Of a stretch of DNA of 55,869 bases, positions 16,520-24,307 are shown one piece after another. Numbering within the stretch: position 1 is the first letter of the stretch; each line of letters opens with the position of its first letter. Under the pieces are notes generated by a model. That model searched no databases. It worked only from the letters and a program-made list of their open reading frames with translations, and was not told where the DNA came from. Position numbers and translations under genes: made by a program. Source of the DNA: JBFJVD01 sp041624375 (lineage in GTDB: Bacteria; Chloroflexota; Anaerolineae; Anaerolineales; E44-bin32); assembly GCA_041624375.1 (NCBI GenBank), contig JBFJVD010000002.1, positions 1 to 55,869 of the forward strand, written 5' to 3'.

Positions 16520-17803
16520 TTAACTCGAGCGGGCCAAACCTACACCGGCCAGCACCCGCAGCGCGGCGGCGAGCAGCAGCACATTGCGCAGACCGAGACC
16601 CACCGCCAGCAGCGGGCCAAGCAGCGATCCGGCAAGGATCCCCAGGTTGAGGACAAGGTTGTGAAGCGCCATGTGCGCGGGGGCATCCTCCGGCGGCACC
16701 CGATCCATAAGCTGGTGTGTGAGCCCGACGTTGGCGACAGCCCACACAGCGCCGCCCAGCGCGCTGGCGATCAGGTAGAGCGCGGGGCCATCCGCCAGTG
16801 CGGTCAGCAAGGGAAACTGGCCATAGAGCAGCGCGCCAAGCACGAGAACACGCCGCTGGCCCCAGCGCGCAGCCAGCTGCTCGCTGGAGAGCGATATGAG
16901 CAGCATGCTGGAAAAGAAGAGCCCGTTGCCGATGCTGATGGTCCATTCGCTGAGACCCAATTCTCGGACAAAGAGAAGCGGGAATAGCGGAATCGGGAGG
17001 AACTGAAAGAAGTAGAAGAAGAAGTACGCGCCCATCAGGCGCCCGAAATCGCGGCGGATCAGGGACGGACGGAGCAGGGCTCCGGGTTGGGCGCGCGTAA
17101 GGAATCGCAATCCCGTCGTCGGCCGCATGGCATCGAAGACCCGCATCAGGCCGGGGCGGGCCGCGTCTCCGATGGGCTGGCTGTGGCGCTCCGGGCTGTC
17201 CGCAGCGAGCCGCATCTGGCCCAGCATCCAGCTGCTGAGCGCAGCGCCGGCGGCGCCGATCGTGAAGACCAGCTGATAGTTCAGTGGGTAGGGCAGCCGA
17301 ATGAGCAGCTGGCCGCAGCCGAGCGTGGTGAGCGTTGTCACGACCGCCAGCAGCGCGTTGCGCTGGCCGACCACCCGCGCCCTCCGTGCTGCCGGGACGG
17401 CATCGGCGAACAAGGCATTGAAGGCGATCGCCAGCACCGTGCCGGGCAGGGACATGACCAGCACCAATAGGACCAGCGCCTCCGGCTGTGCTGCCGGGGC
17501 GATCAGCCAGGGCAGCGGAATGAGCAGCAGATAAGCCAGCCGGTGCCAAACGGACGACCAGAAGGTGGAATGCACCAACGACCGTCCAGCGAGCATGCGC
17601 CCCGCAGGAAGCGATAGGGCCAGCTGGACCGCTGCGGGACCGGCCGTGAGCAGTCCGATCTCAAAGGCCGTCGCGCCGAGCTGGGTGGCGAAGATGGTCA
17701 GAAACGCGAGCGTGCTGCCGGCGAGCAGGCCATAGGCGGCGACGTCCGCGTAGAGAAGGCGCAGGTTGCGTTCAATGCGTTGCGAGTTCGCTGTGAGGGT
17801 CAT
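16520..17803 (-). CDS. Major facilitator superfamily transporter
   Basis: About 427 residues and twelve predicted TM helices, starting with LRLLYADVAAYGLLAGSTLA and with a central cytoplasmic loop near GLMRVFDAMRP. The family moves small solutes or drugs by proton coupling; the substrate cannot be read from sequence. An alternative ATG at 17890 would overlap the kinase stop and add 29 polar residues, so I prefer 17803. Its place directly after the histidine kinase makes it a candidate exporter or target of that signalling system. Confidence 0.82.
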   Translation of the reverse strand: MTLTANSQRIERNLRLLYADVAAYGLLAGSTLAFLTIFATQLGATAFEIGLLTAGPAAVQLALSLPAGRMLAGRSLVHSTFWSSVWHRLAYLLLIPLPWLIAPAAQPEALVLLVLVMSLPGTVLAIAFNALFADAVPAARRARVVGQRNALLAVVTTLTTLGCGQLLIRLPYPLNYQLVFTIGAAGAALSSWMLGQMRLAADSPERHSQPIGDAARPGLMRVFDAMRPTTGLRFLTRAQPGALLRPSLIRRDFGRLMGAYFFFYFFQFLPIPLFPLLFVRELGLSEWTISIGNGLFFSSMLLISLSSEQLAARWGQRRVLVLGALLYGQFPLLTALADGPALYLIASALGGAVWAVANVGLTHQLMDRVPPEDAPAHMALHNLVLNLGILAGSLLGPLLAVGLGLRNVLLLAAALRVLAGVGLARSS

Positions 17804-17873
17804 CGAGCGGCCGGGAAGAATGGAGCTGCGGTGTCGATCGATTGCGGCTTGGGCTGAGGTTATGCGGCCGCCG

Positions 17874-20800
17874 TCAAGCGGTCTCGCCATTGAGCGCCTG
17901 GCGTACCAGCCGGGCCAGCGTCTCCGAATTGAGCGGCTTCTGCACCCAGACCACCTGCTCGCGGTCGAGCAACATGCGCGTGTTCCGACCGAGAGGGTAG
18001 CCGGTCATCAGGATCATGCGCAGCTCCGGATAGCGCTCCTTGAGCTGATGGTAGAGGTCCACGCCACCGAGCTCGGGCATCACCATGTCGCTGATCACGA
18101 TGTCGATTTCCTCGGGCTGGGCTTCGAAGACCTTGAGCGCTTGCGCACCGTTCTCAGCCATGAGGACATCGTAGTTCAGCGACTGGAGAATCTCGCAGAC
18201 CGCCTCGCGCGTTGCGGGCTCGTCTTCCACCACAAGGATGGTCTCGCGTCCGCCGCGCAGCGGCGCGGGCCGCTCCCAGCTTCGCACCTCTTCGGCAACG
18301 GCAATGTCGAGCGCGGGCAGGTAGAGCACAAACGTGGTGCCTTCGCCGACGCGGCTGACAACGTCGATATAACCGTTGTGCTGCTTGATGATGCCATAGA
18401 CCTGCGCCAGGCCGAGACCGGTTCCCTGCCCCGGGGCTTTGGTGGTGAAGAAGGGTTCAAAGATGTGGGGCAGATCCTCAGGTGTGATGCCTTGCCCGCT
18501 ATCGGTAATCTTGATCCGGACCCAGTCGCCCTTCGGCATCCCGCGGAAGGGGGATGTCTGGCCCGGGCGCACCCGCCAGCGGTCGACCTCGAAGCGGAGC
18601 CAACCGCCTTCCCGCATCGCATCGCGGGAGTTCAAGGCCAGGTTCATGAAGACCTGCTGGAAACGGGCCGGGTCCACCCGGATCATCTCTCCATCACCGG
18701 CATACTCCAAGTCGAGCTGGATGCTTTCCGGCAGCGTGCGCTCGAGCAGTTTCATGAACTCCTTGAGGAACGGGATCAGATCGATCGGGATCATGTCCAT
18801 GATCGTCTGACGGCCGAAGTCCAGGATCTGGCGGGTGAGGGTGGTGGCCCGGTGGGCCTGTTCAATCACCACCGAGAGCCGTTCGCTGCCCTTCGGCGTG
18901 AGGTCCGGCTCATCGAGCAGCATCTCGCTGAAGAGGATGATGGCGTTCATAATGTTGTTGAAGTCGTGGGCAATGCCGGCTGCAAGCTGGCCGACCGCGG
19001 CCAGGCGGTCCTGCTGGTGGACGCGGTTCTGGACCCGGCGGACTTCGGTGACGTCGCGCAGAAGGACCGTCCAACCCGGGTTCTCTTCTTCACCGGACAT
19101 CGAAGTGGCCAGCACTTCGTAGGTCCGCTCCTCACCGTTCACGATGCGTAGTTCGTGTGGCAGGCCGTCCGATCGGGTTTCGAGCAAGCCGCCGATCGGG
19201 CGCCCGCCGAGCACGCTGAGCTTCTCACCTTCCTCGACCCCAGCCAGCAGATCCAGGTAGCGCTTGGCGGTGGGGTTGGCATGGATGATCCGCAGGTCGC
19301 CATCGAGGGTGACGATGCCCTCCTGAACGGTCTCGAGGATCAGCTCCAGCTGCCTTGCCTGGCGCCGGATCTGCTCGATCAGCTTCAGGCGCTCGACGGC
19401 GCCGCCGAGCTGCGAACCGATGGCGTCGGCGAGCGCAACCTCTCCTTCGCTCCAGGCGCGGGGGAAACCGGAAGCCAGGATGAGGCCGCCCATCGTCCGA
19501 CCTTCGCGCCGCAGCGGGACGGCAAGGGAGGCGCGCACGCCAAGATCGAGCGGCACGGCCACATGCGCCGGCTCGGGCGAGCGCGCCAGCCGCTGCTCCC
19601 AATCCTGCACAATGAGCGGGCTGGTGAGGTTGCGGGTCCCGATGAAGACCCTGGAAATCGGTGTCTCGCCGTAGAGTTCCGGCAGGCCGCTGTGCTCGAC
19701 CAGCGGCGGGTTGTCCAGCCAGGCAACGCCGCGTTCAAGACCGAGCGCGTTGAGGGTCTCACGCAGGGCTACTTTGAGCAGGTCGGTGAGCTCGGGCGCA
19801 GCTGCAGCGGCGGAGATGACGGCGTTGAGGGCGCTTTGCTGTGCCGCCCGTTGGCGCGCTTCCTCAAACAGATCGGCGTTGGCCAGGGCCAGCGCGACCT
19901 GATTGGCGAGTGCCGAAAGCAGATCAATGTCGTGGCGCGGATAGAAGTCGTCGGGATCCCGACGCCCGAAGAGCCAGATGCCGATCGGCTGCTCGCGCAC
20001 TTCGAGCGGGATCGCCACCCTCACCCAGGCAAGCGGAGATTGGTCCCGGTCCGGTTCGGGGCGGTAGCTGCCCGCCTGCTCCAGCAGTGCGTCGAGCACA
20101 CCGTGCTCCTGCGGCAGGCTGGTAGGCTCGACTCCTTGATGGTAGATCACCGTTGCCGGTTGGCCGCGGGTGAAGACGGCCAGCGCGGATTCACGGATCA
20201 GCAGGCTCGGGGCGACCGCATCACGCAGCAGCTGGACCAGTGCCTGGCGATCGGCGACGGTTGGGATTTGGGCGGCGAAGTAGCGCAGCAGCTCGTCGGG
20301 GTTGTGGCGCGTGCCGTATGCCAGCCGGTCGAAGGCGCGCTGGTAGGCGCTGCGCAGCACGGGCGCAGCGGCGACGAACACCGCCGAGAGCACCAGGCCA
20401 AGGAAGATCGATTCGGTTGAGGCGCGAATCCAGCGGATGCCGAGCACGTAGACGAGCGTGAAGGCGGTCACATAGACCAGCAGGAAGCTGTAGTTGCTCA
20501 ACAGGCGGCTGATGCGGAATTCCAGGTTGCCGGACTGCCGCCGGTAGAGGGCATAGGTGTAGAACAGCGGCATCGCTGGCAAGGACAAGGCAGAGATGGC
20601 GCTCAGCCAGAAGGATGCCAACCGAGCACCAGTGAGGGTGGGGACGGCCCACAAGATCACCCCCGGGCCAAACGCCAGGGCAATGCCTACCAGCAGCCAG
20701 CGCGTCGCCAGCCGTTCGGCCGGGGAACCGCGCAGCCAGCGGTAGAAGAGCAGCCCCAGGCTCGCACCGACGCCAACCAGCAGTCCAAGCAGATAGAGGG

Positions 20801-21536
20801 ACGGGGGGAGGACTTGAAACACCTCAAGCCCGGTTAGGACTCCGGCGATCGCATACAGGCTGATAAATGGCCAGCGCATCTGCTGGCGGATCAGTGGTGA
20901 AGGAACGATCAGGTGCAGGTGGACGTAGGCGGCAACCATCGCCCAGGTGACGGCGCCGAGCACGATCGACGAATAGGCGATGCGGGTAAAAGACACACTC
21001 CCGGCCACCAGCCAGACCGCGGTGAGATAGAAGACCAGGATGAGAGCCAGCCAGCGGTCGTCGCGCGGCCGGAGGAAGAGCAGCACTGCTGTTCCGGCGA
21101 GCCAGAACGGCAGGAAGATCAACGTGCCTGAAAACCTGAGCAGCCGGTCATCGAGCGTCACCGGTGGCATGGTCCATTCGGCTTCCACTGTGCGACCGGC
21201 GCGAAGCAAGCGGAGCGGGAGACGGTCTCCCGGCTGGAAACCTTCGAATGGAACGACGACCAAATTGCCTTCGTAGGTTTCTTTGGTGAGGTCCCCGAGC
21301 TGGAGGAGCACATCCCCGGGCAGCACGCGGCCGGCGACCGCCTCACACCACAGCTCGCGCCCCTGGCAATTGCTGAGCGCATACACGCGCAGGGTTTCGT
21401 CGTGGTCGATTCCGGGGTAGGGCGCGGCGTAGGTGTAGCTGAGCGTGAAGGTGAGGCATACGCCCAACACGATCAGTGAGAGCAGGCCAAGCAGCCACTC
21501 TCTCTCGCGGAACACTCGCTTGTCCGAGTCGGCCAT
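17874..21536 (-). CDS. Multi-TM hybrid histidine kinase with PDZ-like sensor segment (ComP-like N-terminus)
   Basis: A 1220-residue membrane sensor kinase. Layout: TM1 (14-36); an extracytoplasmic PDZ-like segment (38-130) with GDVLLQLGD and FQPGDRLPLRLLRAG; about nine TM helices (135-396); two GAF-like domains (about 420-555 and 570-715); PAS (730-830); HisKA with phospho-accepting H857 in GIAHDFNNI; HATPase with NSRD, DSGQGI and GTGLGLAQVYGI; and a C-terminal receiver (about 1093-1215) with D1150 in VISDMVMPE. TM-PDZ-multi-TM-GAF also describes Bacillus ComP, but ComP uses a HisKA_3 core and a separate regulator. The start is eight bases after the isoprenoid-synthase stop, so the two are probably co-translated. 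No adjacent DNA-binding response regulator is seen. Confidence 0.92.
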   Translation of the reverse strand: MADSDKRVFREREWLLGLLSLIVLGVCLTFTLSYTYAAPYPGIDHDETLRVYALSNCQGRELWCEAVAGRVLPGDVLLQLGDLTKETYEGNLVVVPFEGFQPGDRLPLRLLRAGRTVEAEWTMPPVTLDDRLLRFSGTLIFLPFWLAGTAVLLFLRPRDDRWLALILVFYLTAVWLVAGSVSFTRIAYSSIVLGAVTWAMVAAYVHLHLIVPSPLIRQQMRWPFISLYAIAGVLTGLEVFQVLPPSLYLLGLLVGVGASLGLLFYRWLRGSPAERLATRWLLVGIALAFGPGVILWAVPTLTGARLASFWLSAISALSLPAMPLFYTYALYRRQSGNLEFRISRLLSNYSFLLVYVTAFTLVYVLGIRWIRASTESIFLGLVLSAVFVAAAPVLRSAYQRAFDRLAYGTRHNPDELLRYFAAQIPTVADRQALVQLLRDAVAPSLLIRESALAVFTRGQPATVIYHQGVEPTSLPQEHGVLDALLEQAGSYRPEPDRDQSPLAWVRVAIPLEVREQPIGIWLFGRRDPDDFYPRHDIDLLSALANQVALALANADLFEEARQRAAQQSALNAVISAAAAAPELTDLLKVALRETLNALGLERGVAWLDNPPLVEHSGLPELYGETPISRVFIGTRNLTSPLIVQDWEQRLARSPEPAHVAVPLDLGVRASLAVPLRREGRTMGGLILASGFPRAWSEGEVALADAIGSQLGGAVERLKLIEQIRRQARQLELILETVQEGIVTLDGDLRIIHANPTAKRYLDLLAGVEEGEKLSVLGGRPIGGLLETRSDGLPHELRIVNGEERTYEVLATSMSGEEENPGWTVLLRDVTEVRRVQNRVHQQDRLAAVGQLAAGIAHDFNNIMNAIILFSEMLLDEPDLTPKGSERLSVVIEQAHRATTLTRQILDFGRQTIMDMIPIDLIPFLKEFMKLLERTLPESIQLDLEYAGDGEMIRVDPARFQQVFMNLALNSRDAMREGGWLRFEVDRWRVRPGQTSPFRGMPKGDWVRIKITDSGQGITPEDLPHIFEPFFTTKAPGQGTGLGLAQVYGIIKQHNGYIDVVSRVGEGTTFVLYLPALDIAVAEEVRSWERPAPLRGGRETILVVEDEPATREAVCEILQSLNYDVLMAENGAQALKVFEAQPEEIDIVISDMVMPELGGVDLYHQLKERYPELRMILMTGYPLGRNTRMLLDREQVVWVQKPLNSETLARLVRQALNGETA

Positions 21537-21544
21537 GACCAGCC

Positions 21545-22489
21545 TTATGCGAGCAACTCTTCGGGCACCTCCGCCCCGACCTCTTCGAGCAGGTGCACCA
21601 AGGGACGGAGCTGCTGAACCAGTAACTCTAGCATGCTCTCCCGCCGGGGCAAGTCCAGCGAATCGATCTGCGCTGCCGCCTGGCGATGGCGCAGGAGCAG
21701 GTGGTAGGCGCAGTAGCTCACCGCGCCGCCGCGAATCAGGATCTGCTGGGCCTCCGCCAGGCGCGCCGGATCGTCAACCTGCGCGGCCAGCTCTGCGAAG
21801 CGCTCCTGATCCGTATGGTCGGCAGTGAGCGCGTAGCGCAACAGCAGGTTGTTGCCCGGGTGGCGCCAATCGGGGTTGGCCGGCGATTCGAAGGCATCGA
21901 GCAAATCGTCGTGGAGCTGGACCACCTCACCGACAAGAATTCCGATGTCGTACAGGCCGTCGGCAACCTCCGGCGCAGCGCCGCCGAGCAGGGCTCCGAG
22001 CTGCAGGGCCGCGCCATAGAACGGGGTGCTCTTGGCACGGACCACCGCCCAGTACTCCTCCTCGGTGGCCGGATGCTGCGCGTCGAGATGCTGGCCGCGA
22101 GCGGTCTCGAGCAGCATGGCGCTCAACTGTCTGATCGCCTCCGCGCGGCGTTCCGCGGGAACATCGGCGCGTGCCAGGGCATGGAAGGCGGCCGACTGCA
22201 GCCCAAGCGCCAGGTTGGCTGTCGGCCCGACTCCCTGGCGAACATGTTCGCCGCGCGGATCCTCGTCGAGCATGTCATCGACGAAGATGATGCTGATCTG
22301 GCTGAGAAGGATCGCCGCTGCAGCGGGTAGCGCCTGTTCTGCTTCAGCGCCGACGGCCTCACAGGCGGCCAGTGGAAGCGACCAGTCGATGCTCCCGCCA
22401 GCAGCCTCAAGCAGCTCGTTCAGTTCTGGCCAGCTGCTGACCTCTGGCAGGTCTTGCAGATAGGCTTTAACGTCGGCGATCTCGCTCAT
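21545..22489 (-). CDS. Polyprenyl-synthetase-like protein (ComQ-like candidate)
   Basis: A 314-residue all-helical class I isoprenoid enzyme. The first Asp-rich motif is D71-D-M-L-D75-E-D77, close to the DDLEDED of Bacillus ComQ as I remember it. A GQH segment follows at 132-134, also resembling ComQ. A second Asp-rich motif, H-D194-D-L-L-D198, is more complete than in ComQ, so the protein may make a prenyl diphosphate, transfer one, or both. It lacks the long C-terminal region of many quinone-chain synthases, and no other isoprenoid gene is near. The Trp-ending peptide gene lies 158 bp upstream and the kinase 8 bp downstream. A housekeeping prenyl synthase is the main alternative. Confidence 0.8.
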   Translation of the reverse strand: MSEIADVKAYLQDLPEVSSWPELNELLEAAGGSIDWSLPLAACEAVGAEAEQALPAAAAILLSQISIIFVDDMLDEDPRGEHVRQGVGPTANLALGLQSAAFHALARADVPAERRAEAIRQLSAMLLETARGQHLDAQHPATEEEYWAVVRAKSTPFYGAALQLGALLGGAAPEVADGLYDIGILVGEVVQLHDDLLDAFESPANPDWRHPGNNLLLRYALTADHTDQERFAELAAQVDDPARLAEAQQILIRGGAVSYCAYHLLLRHRQAAAQIDSLDLPRRESMLELLVQQLRPLVHLLEEVGAEVPEELLA

Positions 22490-22647
22490 GCGTCCCTGCT
22501 CGAATACTCCCTGAACCGGCGATCTTCGATTAAATGACGGCGCGCCGCGTATCGGTCCACGGAATAGATTTCCATGGAGCGCTGCAGCGCGCCGGCAACT
22601 CAGAAGATAAAGATGTCAGTTGCGCACAGGCAACAAGTATCGCTCGA
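22490..22647 (-). other. Spacer between the ComX-like and ComQ-like genes
   Basis: These 158 bp hold no recognised gene. A 29-codon reading frame (about 22488-22577, minus) ends in TGA overlapping the ATG of the synthase gene, but it has no Shine-Dalgarno. It could be a coupling leader or chance. Confidence 0.35.
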
Positions 22648-22815
22648 CTAGCGCCCCCACCACCATGCCGCAAGCGCGTAGGCCGTCGTCGCAGCGGTCA
22701 CGTCCTCAGGCCTCTCGATCCTCGTCAGCTTGCGCAGTGCCTCTAGCCAGGCTTCTTCCTTGCGCTCAGAAGTAATCAACTTGCTGAACTCATGGATCGT
22801 CAGTGCTGTATCCAT
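22648..22815 (-). CDS. Small peptide with Trp-rich C-terminus (ComX-like pre-pheromone candidate)
   Basis: A 55-codon gene not seen by length-limited gene calling. ATG 22815 is preceded by GGAGGGG five bases upstream, one of the strongest ribosome sites in the window. The product has a charged helical leader (EFSKLITSERKEEAWLEALR), an acidic/Pro hinge (ERPEDV) and an Ala/Thr-rich tail ending AYALAAWWWGR: W51, W52, W53, then Gly-Arg. Bacillus ComX precursors are also about 55 residues and carry the prenylated Trp a few residues from the C-terminus (…QWGD in strain 168). The gene lies on the same strand directly upstream of the isoprenoid-synthase-like and kinase genes. Function is inferred from this combination. 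Confidence 0.72.
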   Translation of the reverse strand: MDTALTIHEFSKLITSERKEEAWLEALRKLTRIERPEDVTAATTAYALAAWWWGR

Positions 22816-23111
22816 TTGTTCCCCTCCGGCAGTGAGTTACTTTCTACGCGACAGCGTGCATCGGCTGCAGACCGAACCTACCCCTGGAGCCTCTGCGTGA
22901 CGATTACCTCCTCTCTTCTGAGTTAGGGCAGACACAGAAGATTGCCCGCCATTAAATAGGAACAGCCTGTGCGTTTGTGCTGTCGCGCTCCCTCAATAGT
23001 GTCCAGTATAGAGAATTCTTGCAGAAAAATAAATAGCCACATATGTCGGTTTTAACGTGACAAACGACAGGGGTAATGGTTTTCTAACCTCGGGATAACG
23101 TCCGCGCAGGT
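22816..23111 (-). promoter_or_regulatory. AT-rich upstream region of the peptide-synthase-kinase locus
   Basis: About 296 bp, clearly more AT-rich than the surroundings between 22950 and 23080. Reading the minus strand, the Shine-Dalgarno of the peptide gene is at 22821-22827, and TATACT at 23005-23010 is a possible -10 element without a good -35. A second AGGAGGT near 22905-22915 has no start codon after it. This stretch also follows the stop of the upstream saccharopine-dehydrogenase-like gene, so it should contain both an end and a new promoter; no clear terminator hairpin was found. Confidence 0.5.
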
Positions 23112-24278
23112 TTACAGGGGTTCGGTGCGCGTCAGCCGGCTCTCGATTCCGCGCTCCGAGAGCGCGGAAAAGAAGCGCCCGGCGTCCACCGCCTGCTCCG
23201 GTGGCCAGACTCCTGGCTGCTCCAGCGAGCGGTCCGCCAGCCAGCGGCCGACGACCGCCGGCGGGCTGGCCACCATCAGCTTGCCGCCCGACATTCCCCA
23301 CCGTTCATGCGGCCAGGCGGTGGTATCCATCCGCAGGCGTTGCGCTTTCCCATTCGAGCCGCCGTCGACCACGGTGACCACATCCTTGAACCCCAGCGTC
23401 TTCGGCGGCAGCTGGGCAGCCGGCGACTGGCGCAGGAGGGCGATCAGCACCTCGCGCGGGGCGACCTGAACGCCGCCCACCTCGATCGGATCCCGGCGCG
23501 CGAAACCCAATTCGGCCAGGAACTGGAGTTTGCGGAGGGCCGGCTCGGCGTAGCCGAAAAAGGTGATTTTGAAGAAGCACTCGCGGATGCCCTTCTCGGC
23601 AAAGGTCAGTGGGATGGTGGCGACCTCGGAGTGCAGGCTGAGGTGGGTCTTGGCGTGCCCGATCGGCTCGGGGAAATCGAAGAACTCCTCCTCGCCCAAT
23701 GGGGGCGCCTCGACGAAGCGGCCCTCGCGAAAGACCATCGCCGGCTGGCTGATCTCATCCAGGATGGTGTCCACCGAATAGGCCCAGGACAACGACTCGC
23801 CCTCGTCGAGCGTGCTGCCATTGTAGATGCGGACCGACTCGATCGTGTCGAGCATGGCGCCCAGGTGGCCGGCCTGCACGTTGGCCACGCCGGGACAGCT
23901 CCCCAGACCCAGCAGCGCCGTCACGCCGGCCTCGCGGAACGCCTCGCCCAGCTCAAGCTGCTCTCGGGTGGTGTGGAACAAGCCGCCCAGATCAAGGTAC
24001 GGGACCCGAGCCCGCAGGCACCCTTGCATGACGTCGAGGTTGAAGTAGTACTGCACGCTGTTCAGGCAGGCGTCTGCGCCGGCGAGCACCGCATCCAGCG
24101 ATTGCGGATCCGTGACGTCGACCTGCGCGGGAGCAGCCCCGCCCCCGAGACGTTCGGCCGCTCGATGGGCGCCGGCTTCATCGAGATCTGCGACGATGAC
24201 TTCTCCGACATCTTCAACCAGGTCCTGTGCGATGGCCGAACCGATGATCCCCGCTCCGCCTAGCACGACGATCCGCAT
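23112..24278 (-). CDS. Saccharopine dehydrogenase / L-lysine 6-dehydrogenase-like oxidoreductase (copy 1)
   Basis: A 388-residue NAD(P)-binding protein. The Rossmann motif GGAGIIGSAIAQDL is at 7-20 and an acidic VADLDEA ends the second strand, favouring NAD. GLGSCPGVANVQA (about 124-136) matches the catalytic-domain start of the saccharopine/lysine dehydrogenase family. The length equals that of the lysine 6-dehydrogenases, which oxidise the side-chain amine of lysine, and related enzymes make carboxynorspermidine or homospermidine. GAGGAG precedes the ATG. It is the last gene of a minus-strand run of aminotransferase, aldehyde dehydrogenase and Pot transporter genes, so a role in amine breakdown is likely. 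The exact substrate is unknown. Confidence 0.75.
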   Translation of the reverse strand: MRIVVLGGAGIIGSAIAQDLVEDVGEVIVADLDEAGAHRAAERLGGGAAPAQVDVTDPQSLDAVLAGADACLNSVQYYFNLDVMQGCLRARVPYLDLGGLFHTTREQLELGEAFREAGVTALLGLGSCPGVANVQAGHLGAMLDTIESVRIYNGSTLDEGESLSWAYSVDTILDEISQPAMVFREGRFVEAPPLGEEEFFDFPEPIGHAKTHLSLHSEVATIPLTFAEKGIRECFFKITFFGYAEPALRKLQFLAELGFARRDPIEVGGVQVAPREVLIALLRQSPAAQLPPKTLGFKDVVTVVDGGSNGKAQRLRMDTTAWPHERWGMSGGKLMVASPPAVVGRWLADRSLEQPGVWPPEQAVDAGRFFSALSERGIESRLTRTEPL

Positions 24279-24307
24279 GCGCGTGACTCCTCAATCAGTC
24301 TGCGGCG

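Noticed and set aside
19155..20420. 421-codon plus-strand frame inside the kinase gene
   Set aside because: Antisense to conserved GAF and PAS domains and without recognisable motifs.
22534..22746. 70-codon plus-strand frame overlapping the Trp-ending peptide gene
   Set aside because: No ribosome site and Arg/Pro-rich shadow composition; the minus-strand frame has a strong Shine-Dalgarno and fits its neighbours.
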